From the NCBI GenBank assembly GCA_009786045.1, contig WQTY01000002.1:1-22197 (forward strand): a stretch of DNA of 22,197 nt, in the 5' to 3' direction. The translations under genes and the position numbers were made by a program. This DNA is from Pseudomonadota bacterium (GTDB lineage: Bacteria; Myxococcota_A; Bradymonadia; UBA4248). This document shows, piece by piece, positions 7,558 through 22,197 of the stretch (the first letter of the stretch is position 1; every line of letters starts with the position of its first letter). Under the pieces are notes generated by a model, which did not search any database, had not been told where the DNA came from, and saw only the letters and a program-made list of their open reading frames with translations.

Positions 7558-9210
7558 ATGAGTGAGATAGATCGGGTACTTGAGAAGAAGTCGGCCGATG
7601 CGGCAAATGTTGATAGTGCGAAAAGTGATGAGGAAGACCACGATGAGGCGCCTAAGTCTTTCGAGACAAAGCTAAGCGAGGGCTTGGACAGACACGACGA
7701 ACACGTGGTGTGCAGCCTGATCCAAAACGCGCAGCCAGAAGACTGGCGAGCTATCCTTACGAACTCAATTCTGAAGGAAAATTTGGTGTTGGTGCTTGAG
7801 AAGTTTGCACTTCACGACTGTCTTGGAAAGCTGTACGAGACGGAACAAGTTTTGGGGCCGAAAATACAGGCGGAAGAAGCGCAAGCGCAGACGCAAACCC
7901 GCAAGGGCTTTCTCAAAATAAAGCTTCAGTTGCTTCTGAATTCGAACAACTCTGACCAGATCAGCGACTTTATCAAGTCCCCCGACATGGAGGAAGTCTT
8001 CAGCCTTTTTGAGGCAGGCGAGCGCAATGGCATCCTCGACAGGCTCGTACCCCATGTCAACGATGTGGACGCACTCATCCGATTCACCGAAGCTCGCTTT
8101 GACATCAAAATGGCCCTCGTGGGTGAAATTGGACAACAATTTAAGGCTGCTTTCGCAATCACAGAAAAAGACTGGTCGCTCGAAGGTGTGCGGCGTCTTT
8201 ATCGTCAGCTCGCGGCTTTACCCGAGAGCCAGGTATCGTTGCTTAAAGAAATAGGAAGAGCTGGATCAGACAAAGCCTATCCAAACACGGCAGGAAAACA
8301 ATGGACAGGCCTTGCAGCGGGTGTCCCGATACAGGACGAATGCCAGACAGACATCGCTGGGGTTATCTCCGTCATGTACGACGATGGTCTCGATTTAGCA
8401 GAGCCAGAGAATCGCAATGTTGGTCGTTTCTTAAGAGGTAGAAACGAGAAGGACTTGTCCTACGACCGCGACGCATTCGACTATATCATTGCCCACGAAA
8501 TGGGACACATCGTCGATACGCAGCAGTATGTTTACTCAATGACGCCAGATTTTTTTGCCTGCACCGGCTGGGAAGACATCGGCAAAGAACCGGGGCCAAT
8601 TGCCGACTTTATCATCGCCAAAGCCAAACAGCCATTTAAACGTCCGCTCACGCCTGAGGAACGGATTATCGCTCGCAATGCCATGGCCTTGATGATCAGT
8701 AAGCAGTTTATTTCCGACAAACCAAGAGAACTGGAAAAAGAAGTGCTAGAGCCAGCCTATAAAGGCAGAAGCACTCTCGGTGACTCTGGCGTATATTGCG
8801 ACATCTTGGATATGGTGGAGATTTTTAATCACCGACGCAGTACTGCCCCGGCACATGTCAGGCGTTCGTTTGCCGAGGGCAATATAGATGGCAACGAACA
8901 CCCGTATACCAAAGGCAATCGAAACGACATGAATCACCAAATCCACGAGGTAAGAGCTAAAGGTTCGCTTTCCTGGGGTGGACACTGGTTTGCTTTTCCC
9001 TCGTATGGCGCGCAAAAGATCAGCAACTACCAGTACAAGGCGCCGTGGGAGGATTTTGCCGAAACCTATGCCTCATTCTTTACGTCCGATCCCAATCACC
9101 TAAAATTGCCAGCGAAACATGCCCAATGGTTCACCTCTAAGTCCGTAGAGCTCAATAAGAACGTTCCCACGCGAAAACCCAAGGTTTCGGGGGATGAATC
9201 ATGCGAATGA
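7558..9210 (+). CDS. Putative zinc metallopeptidase, lethal-factor-like motif layout
   Basis: A 550 aa protein without signal peptide or membrane segment. Residues 1-35 are acidic and low-complexity. About 36-215 is a helical, possibly repeat-like domain. The C-terminal half is a zincin: AHEMGHIVD gives the HExxH zinc motif (His313, Glu314, His317), and WEDFAETYASFF (residues 497-508) supplies a candidate third ligand, Glu502 or Glu498. This HExxH plus EDFAE layout resembles the anthrax lethal factor-type (M34, ATLF) and related gluzincins, but the 185-residue gap between motifs is long, so family membership is tentative. A clear start is given by GAGG (7547-7550) 7 nt before ATG, and a good promoter lies upstream. 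The last codons overlap the next gene, a lipoprotein. The substrate is unknown. Confidence 0.8.
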   Translation: MSEIDRVLEKKSADAANVDSAKSDEEDHDEAPKSFETKLSEGLDRHDEHVVCSLIQNAQPEDWRAILTNSILKENLVLVLEKFALHDCLGKLYETEQVLGPKIQAEEAQAQTQTRKGFLKIKLQLLLNSNNSDQISDFIKSPDMEEVFSLFEAGERNGILDRLVPHVNDVDALIRFTEARFDIKMALVGEIGQQFKAAFAITEKDWSLEGVRRLYRQLAALPESQVSLLKEIGRAGSDKAYPNTAGKQWTGLAAGVPIQDECQTDIAGVISVMYDDGLDLAEPENRNVGRFLRGRNEKDLSYDRDAFDYIIAHEMGHIVDTQQYVYSMTPDFFACTGWEDIGKEPGPIADFIIAKAKQPFKRPLTPEERIIARNAMALMISKQFISDKPRELEKEVLEPAYKGRSTLGDSGVYCDILDMVEIFNHRRSTAPAHVRRSFAEGNIDGNEHPYTKGNRNDMNHQIHEVRAKGSLSWGGHWFAFPSYGAQKISNYQYKAPWEDFAETYASFFTSDPNHLKLPAKHAQWFTSKSVELNKNVPTRKPKVSGDESCE

Positions 9211-10106
9211 ATGCCTTATACATCGCCGTTGTGATGTTTTGCTTCGCCTGTGCTGCGACAAAACCGCTGGTTTCTCTGCCAATAGAGTCTGGAGCGTTGG
9301 AAGAGGCGAAAGAAACCGAAGGGGCCGAAGAAACCGAGGCCACTTGGGGGGATGACTTTGCGTGGTCTGACAGGACGTACATGGCTTGCATAGCGGATAG
9401 AGCCAGTAGCTTTTGCGAAGAGCTTGACTCAACCAGAAGTCAAGTAGAATCCATTGTTAACCCAACACTAAAAAATGAACAAGAACTCCGTATTGGGAGC
9501 AGAATCGACAATTTAGTTTTCGTCGAAATTTTCACGCCCTGCCCCCCCCACCCTCTCTTCGGTGATTGTGACATGCATCATTACGCCAGGGCGGCTGTGA
9601 TCCTCGGCAAAAACCCGCGCATCGTCGAATTGCCAAATGAAGAGCTCTTCGTGCACTTTATGAAGAACATTCGCAAGACCCCACATGTGCTTGAACTGGA
9701 AACCATAATACGAACGACACTCATACTGCTCACCGGTAATAGAGACTTTGTTGTTTCTTTCATCGACACTCCTGACCAAATGCCCTGTTCAGATGAACTC
9801 ATCCTGATAAGAGGCTGCAGAGATGACCTCATCTTGAAGAATACGACGTGGATGGATAAAGACGGCGTTCTCGTCATCCACTATATGATGTCAATTCGAT
9901 ATGAGTGCAGGTTAAGAGTTGAAGCTGATCAAAAGGCTATGCGACGATGTGTAAGTCCTGTGCCGTACGCTGAGTGTTTTATGGAACACTTTTTCGTTCC
10001 CGATAAGGAGACAAGGCGAGGGTGCGATAATGAAGCCGATATGCCTGTTGAACTTTGGGTAGATGAGTCCAAGCGTGGTTTTGTGCACAGCGTTTTGCCT
10101 GAGTAA
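9201..10106 (+). CDS. Cys-rich putative lipoprotein
   Basis: A 301 aa protein of no recognised family. The N-terminus MRMNALYIAVVMFCFAC looks like a lipoprotein signal with Cys17 as the modified residue, though the -3 position is Cys rather than the usual Leu/Val/Ile. A Glu/Thr-rich acidic stretch follows (about residues 33-48), then a compact region with ten more Cys, an even number consistent with disulfides in the periplasm or outside. It starts 10 nt inside the metallopeptidase gene; GGGGGA (9189-9194) with 6 nt spacing favours ATG 9201 over ATG 9207. The overlap suggests translational coupling and a shared function with the peptidase, for example partner, inhibitor or immunity protein, which is inference only. 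Confidence 0.75.
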   Translation: MRMNALYIAVVMFCFACAATKPLVSLPIESGALEEAKETEGAEETEATWGDDFAWSDRTYMACIADRASSFCEELDSTRSQVESIVNPTLKNEQELRIGSRIDNLVFVEIFTPCPPHPLFGDCDMHHYARAAVILGKNPRIVELPNEELFVHFMKNIRKTPHVLELETIIRTTLILLTGNRDFVVSFIDTPDQMPCSDELILIRGCRDDLILKNTTWMDKDGVLVIHYMMSIRYECRLRVEADQKAMRRCVSPVPYAECFMEHFFVPDKETRRGCDNEADMPVELWVDESKRGFVHSVLPE

Positions 10107-10137
10107 TATCATTTTTAAGTCAAACGTTGACACTCGC

Positions 10138-10174
10138 TGAACCACCCCGCCCTTCGGGCACCCCTCCAAAGGAG
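10138..10174 (-). repeat. 37 bp dispersed repeat, copy 2
   Basis: The exact reverse complement of bases 1-37. It starts 32 nt after the lipoprotein stop. Its inner hairpin GCCCTTCGGGC could act at the mRNA end, but no T run follows. Confidence 0.9.
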
Positions 10175-10470
10175 GTGAATTTAGGCGCTCTATTGTTCAA
10201 CATCATGGCGACAACCATGAGCCCACGCTTGATTTGGAAATGGTATAAATCGCAGACCCTCGCAAAAAATGGCGTCGTCCCCCAAAACATAAAAGGCGCG
10301 GCGTATCTGCGCACTTAGCAGATAGCCGTGCCCGGCCGCGTATTGCCCGTAAGCGGGCAATAGCGGGCGCATAGCAATGGCCTTAAAAAAACCGAGGGGT
10401 GAAAAAAAATAAATAAAATAAAAACGACGCTGCTGGCACAAATTTTGACGTGTGTCTCAGAAATGAGCCC
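10175..10470. other. Non-coding stretch upstream of the rpoB promoter
   Basis: No gene is seen in these 296 bases. There is a 9 bp hairpin TATTGCCCG/CGGGCAATA (10341-10362) and an A-rich tract at about 10384-10424. That tract could serve as an upstream promoter element or bend DNA, but it lies about 45 bases before the -35 box, so this is only a suggestion. There is no remnant of rplL or another ribosomal gene. Confidence 0.55.
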
Positions 10471-10500
10471 TTGACAATGCGCGTTCGAATGGCCTAAGCT
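10471..10500 (+). promoter_or_regulatory. rpoB-rpoC promoter
   Basis: A perfect TTGACA (10471-10476), 18 bases, then TAAGCT (10495-10500). The -10 box matches only the strongest positions (TA and the final T), as in many strongly regulated promoters. It implies a leader of roughly 260 nt before rpoB. Confidence 0.65.
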
Positions 10501-10767
10501 CGCGCGGATTTTGCCCTCGCAAATATGAGGGCTAGGACGAGGCTTCGTTTTTCCCGGGCCAATGGCGAGGGAGGTGCGGGGCCGATGGAGTTTGTGCGCA
10601 ATGAAATTAAAAGCATCTGGCTGTTTCAGGAAGATTAGAGAATTCTGGTTGTCGAAACTGAGCAGAGGCATTTAGACGCACCCTTCTGATACAGACGCAC
10701 GCGCTGCGTGTGAGTCCTGCGTTATATATTGAGTGAATTCTTTGACCTGTGACTTCGAGGAGAAGCA
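10501..10767 (+). promoter_or_regulatory. Structured rpoB 5' leader
   Basis: GCCCTC (10513-10518) can pair with nearby GAGGGC (10527-10532). Alternatively CCCTCGC (10514-10520) can pair with GCGAGGG (10565-10571), which overlaps the ribosome site of a small leader ORF. The two pairings exclude each other. A further hairpin (ACGCA/TGCGT) lies near 10695-10710. The rpoB ribosome site is GAGGAG (10757-10762), 5 nt before ATG. Any switching is inference. Confidence 0.4.
10585..10638 (+). CDS. Candidate 17-aa leader peptide upstream of rpoB
   Basis: The ORF encodes MEFVRNEIKSIWLFQED and stops at TAG 10636. It is preceded by a strong ribosome site, GGAGGTG (10570-10576), 8 nt from ATG. That site has no other reason to be there: rpoB starts about 190 nt further down with its own site. 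No run of one amino acid is present that would suggest classic amino-acid attenuation. A second overlapping frame of 24 codons begins at 10601 but has a weaker site. Existence as an expressed peptide is unproven. Confidence 0.4.
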   Translation: MEFVRNEIKSIWLFQED

Positions 10768-14886
<4,119 letters not shown>

Positions 14887-15012
14887 TCAAGTGTGCGCGG
14901 CCTGTGCCGCGCCGCTTCGAAACGGCTCGCATGGTTATTATCTTCCAGTGTGTCAATATTTTCGCGCGTTTCGAGCGAAACGCGTGTGTAGTTTTTATAT
15001 ATGAGGTGACCT
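14887..15012 (+). promoter_or_regulatory. rpoB-rpoC spacer with two hairpins
   Basis: This 126 bp spacer contains GCGCGGC/GCCGCGC (14895-14912, 7 bp) and CGCGTTTCG/CGAAACGCG (14965-14984, 9 bp). A T run (14992-14996) starts 7 bases after the second stem, so it resembles a weak terminator or an RNA processing site. The rpoC ribosome site GAGGTG (15003-15008) follows directly. Confidence 0.5.
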
Positions 15013-19110
<4,098 letters not shown>

Positions 19111-19130
19111 TTGACGCAGATGCATCGCCC

Positions 19131-19177
19131 AAGCCGAGACGGTCGCCTAATGAGTGAATTGTCTCGGCTTTCTTTTT
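19131..19177 (+). terminator. Intrinsic terminator of rpoB-rpoC
   Basis: A 10 bp perfect stem, AAGCCGAGAC (19131-19140) with GTCTCGGCTT (19161-19170), has a 20-base loop and is followed by TCTTTTT. It begins 20 nt after the rpoC stop. Confidence 0.85.
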
Positions 19178-19197
19178 CACCCACCCTGCCTCTATCG

Positions 19198-19310
19198 CAT
19201 TTCATCTTCTGGCAAGATGAAATGTCTCGCCAAAAAGCTTAACCCTTCGTCCTTCACCCACAAGCGATACGAAGTATCGCAGGGGGTGTGGGGGAACGAG
19301 TTCCCCCACA
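19198..19310 (-). repeat. TGTGGGGGAAC element, copy B
   Basis: On the plus strand this runs from an 11 bp hairpin CATTTCATCTT/AAGATGAAATG (19198-19224), through CCTTCACCCACAAG, to GCGATAC-gaa-GTATCGC (19264-19280) and TGTGGGGGAAC/GTTCCCCCACA (19287-19310). It is in opposite orientation to copies A and C. It forms the 5' leader of the MurC-type gene, ending 32 nt before its ATG, with an A/T-rich tract between. Confidence 0.8.
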
Positions 19311-19342
19311 TAAATAAAAACTGTAAAAATAATAATACGACA

Positions 19343-20716
19343 ATGCGCATCTACTTCATTGGTATTGCCGGGGCTGGTATGACAAGCCTCGCCCTCTATC
19401 TCTCCGAAGCGGGACACGACGTCTCCGGCAGTGACAGCTGCGCCTCGGACGAAGTTATGACATTTTGGCAATCTCGAAACGTTCAGATCCACGCCGAACA
19501 GCGTGCCGAGAATCTTGGAGAACTCGACCTCGTCGTCTATTCGGCAGCCATACCGCCAACAAACCCCGAACGCCGAGAGGCCGAACGTCGGGGGATCGGC
19601 ATCTCACGCGGACAGGCGCTTGCACGATTTGCCAATGCACACACCGCAAGCGTCGCCGTATGCGGCACGCACGGCAAGGGCACCACAGCCGCCGCCATCT
19701 CTGCCATTCTTGCCGAAGCAAACATTCCTGCCGACGATATCCTCGGGGCGGTGCCGCTGGGACGCGAACACCCCTGCACTTTCGATGCCGCTTCCCGGTA
19801 CCTCGTCTGCGAAGTCGACGAATCGGATCGGACGCACGTCTGCCACACACCGCGCTACCTCATCCTGAACAACGTCGAAGCCGATCACCTCAACCACTAT
19901 CGCGATCTCGACGACATCGTCGACACTTTCGCCAGGCACGTCCAGGCCTGCCTGAAAGCTTCAACCCGCGTCATCATTCACTACGCAGGCGTTGGCGCTC
20001 CCATGTTGTACGAACGCCTTGCCCAGCATACCGCCATTTCCTGGATAGCCGGGGAAGGCCAGCTCCTCTCTCCCGCGATGGCCTATCGCGTGATCGATAT
20101 CGATGGTGACGGCCGCCATCTCATGCAGTGGCGCGAAGCAGACGGCCAAACTTTTACCTTCCGCTGCGGACTGGGAGGTTTTGCCAACGCCCAGAATCTC
20201 ATGACCGCCGCCGCTTTTGCACGCCTTATCGGCATCCCCGCCGAAACCATTGCCACGGCGCTCCAAAATTACGGCGGCCTCAGCCATCGATGCCAGCGTC
20301 TGACAACTGAGTCCGGCATAACACTCGTCACCAACTATGCCAGCCATCCAACCTGCATCGCCAACGACATTCGCTGGCATCGCGCCCAGGCAAAGCGCAT
20401 CGTTGCCATTTATCACCCCTTCCGCTACTCCTTTATCGGACATCATTGGCAGGCGTTGGTGCACAGCCTGTCACTGGCAGACATCGTCCTGCTCCCGCCC
20501 TTCGACGGCGCCGGCGAAAACCCCGTCGAAGGCATCGACAGCCATGCTCTGGCACGCGCTATTACGCAAATCCGTCCCGAATGCCACGCGTGCGCGTTCG
20601 ATGATCTCGCATCTCTCGAATCAGAAGCGCAAACCCTCATCCGCCCGGGCGACTATCTCATCGTCTTTGCCGGCGGCAGCATCTTTGACCTCGGCCGAAG
20701 ACTCGTCGGGGTTTAG
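19343..20716 (+). CDS. MurC-family Mur ligase (divergent)
   Basis: Probable UDP-N-acetylmuramate:L-alanine ligase or a paralogue, an ATP-dependent cytosolic enzyme of cell-wall precursor synthesis. Its 457 aa match MurC length. The N-terminal Rossmann motif is FIGIAGAGMTSLAL (5-18). The ATP loop is GTHGKGTT (108-115), where MurC normally has GKTTT. VDESDRTH and NNVEADHLNHY match the central domain, and NAQNLMTAAAFARLIGIP follows. Two C-terminal signatures differ: the usual GV-K/R-RRF region reads GGLSHRCQ, and DDYxHHP reads TNYASHP (330-336). The start ATG 19343 has no clear ribosome site. It stands alone, outside a cell-division cluster. It could be the housekeeping MurC, a recycling (Mpl-like) ligase, or one with changed substrate; the family is sure, the substrate is not. 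Confidence 0.85.
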   Translation: MRIYFIGIAGAGMTSLALYLSEAGHDVSGSDSCASDEVMTFWQSRNVQIHAEQRAENLGELDLVVYSAAIPPTNPERREAERRGIGISRGQALARFANAHTASVAVCGTHGKGTTAAAISAILAEANIPADDILGAVPLGREHPCTFDAASRYLVCEVDESDRTHVCHTPRYLILNNVEADHLNHYRDLDDIVDTFARHVQACLKASTRVIIHYAGVGAPMLYERLAQHTAISWIAGEGQLLSPAMAYRVIDIDGDGRHLMQWREADGQTFTFRCGLGGFANAQNLMTAAAFARLIGIPAETIATALQNYGGLSHRCQRLTTESGITLVTNYASHPTCIANDIRWHRAQAKRIVAIYHPFRYSFIGHHWQALVHSLSLADIVLLPPFDGAGENPVEGIDSHALARAITQIRPECHACAFDDLASLESEAQTLIRPGDYLIVFAGGSIFDLGRRLVGV

Positions 20717-20733
20717 AGTATTTTTCTTTTTTT

Positions 20734-20822
20734 TGTGGGGGAACTCGTTCCCCCACACCCCCTACAATACTTCGTATCGCTTGTGGGTGAAGGCGAAATG
20801 ATTCGTTTTTGGCTAAAATTTA
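20734..20822 (+). repeat. TGTGGGGGAAC element, copy C
   Basis: TGTGGGGGAAC/GTTCCCCCACA (20734-20757), then CCCCCTACAATAC-ttc-GTATCGC, CTTGTGGGTGAAGGCGAAAT, and a TTTTGGCTAAAA-like imperfect palindrome. A T-rich tract immediately precedes the first stem, as in the other copies. It follows the MurC-type gene, but the T tract lies on the wrong side of the hairpin for a normal plus-strand terminator. Confidence 0.85.
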
Positions 20823-20899
20823 CGTTTTTGGGGATAGTTTCGTGCTTGATAATGCACGGCGATTATTTGTCGGAGCACCGGAGATGCGAAATGTGAATA

Positions 20900-20966
20900 A
20901 CCGCCGGTGGAGCGAAGCGCAACCGGCGGTCAGCAGCCCCCAAATATCAGCCCTCTTTGGGGCTGA
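20900..20966. repeat. Two hairpins just before the GNAT gene
   Basis: ACCGCCGGT (20900-20908) pairs with ACCGGCGGT (20922-20930) around a GAGCGAAGCGC loop. TCAGCCC (20947-20953) pairs with GGGCTGA (20960-20966). The second stem ends 3 nt before the ATG at 20970, where a ribosome site would be expected. Both look like common dispersed palindromes. Confidence 0.7.
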
Positions 20967-20969
20967 ACT

Positions 20970-21437
20970 ATGAAGGCAGAGATTGTTGTCCACACCATGG
21001 CACATCACGGCGCTTTGGTGAAATCTTCGATTGCAATGAAGCAATACGAGGATACATGGTATGAAGAATATAAAAGAATACATGATGAATGTTTCCACGA
21101 CATGCGAACTGCCCTGGCGCTTACGCCTGTCAATTGTTGCGATTCGAGAGAAAAACTGATGGAAAAGCAGGACAGTGTTTTCATCTATACAGAAGGTAAT
21201 ATGCTCATGGGTTCGGTGGCCATTGACGGGCATGAAATTGACGACCTCATTGTCGCAAAGGCATATCAGCGCAGGGGATATGGGCAGTTGTTCTTAAATT
21301 TTGCAGTTGCCCATATGCAGGAAAGGCTTGTCTCACCCATCGTCTTGCGTGTTGCGGACTGGAATAAGGGCGCGATCCGCTTATATTTAAGGAACGGATT
21401 TAACTGTGTGAAAACTGAAATTGTTAATCGAGGATGA
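20970..21437 (+). CDS. GNAT family N-acetyltransferase
   Basis: Transfers an acetyl group from acetyl-CoA to an unknown amine. The 155 aa protein shows GNAT motif A, DDLIVAKAYQRRGYGQLFL, where the acetyl-CoA loop is RRGYGQ, and motif B, LRVADWNKGAIRLYLRNGF, where Asn and Tyr are typical. The substrate cannot be read from the sequence. ATG 20970 is the first in-frame start; it has a hairpin instead of a Shine-Dalgarno site upstream, and ATG 20997 or 21036 could be the true start. It is a single gene between repeats; nothing nearby points to a partner. Confidence 0.85.
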   Translation: MKAEIVVHTMAHHGALVKSSIAMKQYEDTWYEEYKRIHDECFHDMRTALALTPVNCCDSREKLMEKQDSVFIYTEGNMLMGSVAIDGHEIDDLIVAKAYQRRGYGQLFLNFAVAHMQERLVSPIVLRVADWNKGAIRLYLRNGFNCVKTEIVNRG

Positions 21438-21450
21438 GGAGGTCAGGGTT

Positions 21451-21519
21451 GGCGAGCTATGCGCTTGAGCGCGCATACGCTTCGCCGCGCGGCTATGGCG
21501 CATGCGCCATACGCCGCGC
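21451..21519. repeat. Two abutting cruciform palindromes
   Basis: Hairpin one (21451-21486) has an outer stem GGCGA/TCGCC and an inner TATGCGC/GCGCATA. Hairpin two (21487-21519) is almost a perfect palindrome: GCGCGGC, the perfect 18-base TATGGCGCATGCGCCATA, then GCCGCGC with one extra C. They follow the GNAT stop directly and could end or protect its mRNA. Confidence 0.8.
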
Positions 21520-21522
21520 ACC

Positions 21523-21641
21523 CTTGTGGGTGAAAAACCGATACATTCTGACGACAATTTTGGCCAAAATGATGTATTTCGCCCTCTACCCACAAGCAAT
21601 GCGCAGCATTGCAGGGGGTGTGGGGGAACGAGTTCCTCCAC
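21523..21641 (-). repeat. TGTGGGGGAAC element, copy D (long form)
   Basis: Inverted arms CTTGTGGGT (21523-21531) and ACCCACAAG (21588-21596) enclose ATACAT...ATGTAT and the perfect palindrome ATTTTGGCCAAAAT (21557-21570). The second hairpin is GCAATGC/GCATTGC (21596-21612) and the first is TGTGGGGGAAC with GTTCCTCCAC (21619-21641), one C-to-T change. An A-rich tract and mutL follow. Confidence 0.8.
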
Positions 21642-21670
21642 GAAAAAAGAAAACAACGATGGAGCCGACC

Positions 21671-22197
21671 ATGCAAGGCGACAAAATTCATATCCTTCCC
21701 TCTTCCCTCTCCGATCAGATTGCTGCTGGTGAGGTTCTCGAACGGGCGTCGAGCGCTGTCAAGGAACTCATTGAAAATGCTCTGGATGCCGGGGCAACCG
21801 TCATCGAAATTGAGCTCGAAGATGCCGGAAAAAAACGCCTGGCGGTCATCGATAACGGTCAGGGCATGAGCCGTGCCGATGCACAGCTTGCCGTCGTCCG
21901 GCACGCCACGTCAAAGATTGCCACGCCTCAGGATTTGGCTCGCATCGCCACCATGGGTTTTCGCGGAGAGGCCCTGGCCTCCATGGCGGCTGTCTCAAAA
22001 TTGACAATTACGACCCAGCGGCGCCAGGATCAGACAGGCACCCATCTTCGCATCGAAGGCGCGCAGCGAACCGAGTGCCGAGAGACGGCCACCTCTCCGG
22101 GGACGCAGATCGTCGTCGAAGACCTCTTCTATAATACCCCGGTGCGGCTCAAGTTTCTTAAGACCAATGCCACCGAGCAGCGCCGGGTTCTCGAAGT
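21671..22197 (+). CDS. mutL: DNA mismatch repair protein MutL (5' part)
   Basis: MutL couples mismatch recognition by MutS to strand removal. Only the first 175 codons are present; the gene runs off the window. They cover the GHKL ATPase domain: SDQIAAGEVLERASSAVKEL, Glu32 and Asn36 in KELIENALDAGA (general base and magnesium ligand), DNGQGM (61-66), GFRGEAL (96-102) and NTPVRLKFLK (155-164). I prefer ATG 21671, with GGAG (21661-21664) 6 nt upstream and the usual short N-terminus, over ATG 21659, which would add four residues. Where most MutL have ERPASVVKEL, this one reads ERASSAVKEL. It follows repeat copy D; the next gene is out of view. Confidence 0.96.
   Translation, partial: MQGDKIHILPSSLSDQIAAGEVLERASSAVKELIENALDAGATVIEIELEDAGKKRLAVIDNGQGMSRADAQLAVVRHATSKIATPQDLARIATMGFRGEALASMAAVSKLTITTQRRQDQTGTHLRIEGAQRTECRETATSPGTQIVVEDLFYNTPVRLKFLKTNATEQRRVLE

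Noticed and set aside
10601..10675. 24-codon ORF overlapping the 17-codon rpoB leader ORF
   Set aside because: Its ribosome site is weaker and farther away; kept only as an alternative to the first ORF.
19154..19342. N-terminal extension of the MurC-type gene to an upstream start
   Set aside because: The extra 63 residues translate repeat copy B and hairpins; MurC proteins begin at the Rossmann strand, which matches ATG 19343.
20734..20757. Intrinsic terminator for the MurC-type gene
   Set aside because: The T tract comes before, not after, the hairpin on the transcribed strand.

Overview
The window is bacterial chromosome of moderate G+C. It carries core genes (polyamine synthesis, cmk, rpoB, rpoC, a MurC-type ligase, mutL), a block of poorly characterised exported proteins, and unusually many palindromic repeats between genes. 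The DUF6178 protein, the pyruvoyl arginine decarboxylase and the many lipoproteins suggest a lineage of the former Deltaproteobacteria (Myxococcota, Bradymonadota or Desulfobacterota-like). This is an inference and the genus cannot be named. No tRNA, rRNA, CRISPR array, transposase or phage gene was seen.

Layout. 1-325 is a repeat-bearing leader. 326-1229 is a two-gene polyamine operon: speD starts at a TTG codon with textbook active-site numbering, and pdaD follows; the operon ends in a hairpin terminator. 1312-3635 holds cmk overlapping a DUF6178 gene by 4 nt. 3651-3790 is a pile-up of hairpins. 3900-10106 is an accessory block: a lipoprotein with two beta-sandwich-like repeats (+), a large Cys-rich/WG-repeat lipoprotein (-), and, divergent from it, a cytosolic-looking zinc metallopeptidase whose 3' end overlaps another Cys-rich lipoprotein (+). 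10107-10767 is non-coding apart from a candidate 17-codon leader ORF, and contains a strong promoter for rpoB. 10768-19110 is rpoB-rpoC with a 126 bp spacer, closed by a clear terminator. 19343-20716 is a divergent MurC-family ligase. 20970-21437 is a GNAT acetyltransferase. 21671 to the window end is the 5' part of mutL.

How the genes work together. SpeD makes the aminopropyl donor and PdaD makes agmatine, so the pair feeds spermidine or aminopropylagmatine synthesis. RpoB and RpoC are the two large RNA polymerase subunits. In this window they are not next to the rplKAJL ribosomal genes and have their own promoter and a structured leader. The peptidase/lipoprotein pair is translationally coupled and may be one functional unit.

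Repeats. A 37 bp element occurs as two identical inverted copies (1-37 and 10138-10174). A second element with a TGTGGGGGAAC stem occurs four times (near 4750, 19198, 20734 and 21523), with paired changes in its second stem. In one copy the tip of that stem is replaced by a 28 bp perfect palindrome. Several other short palindromes fill the remaining gaps.
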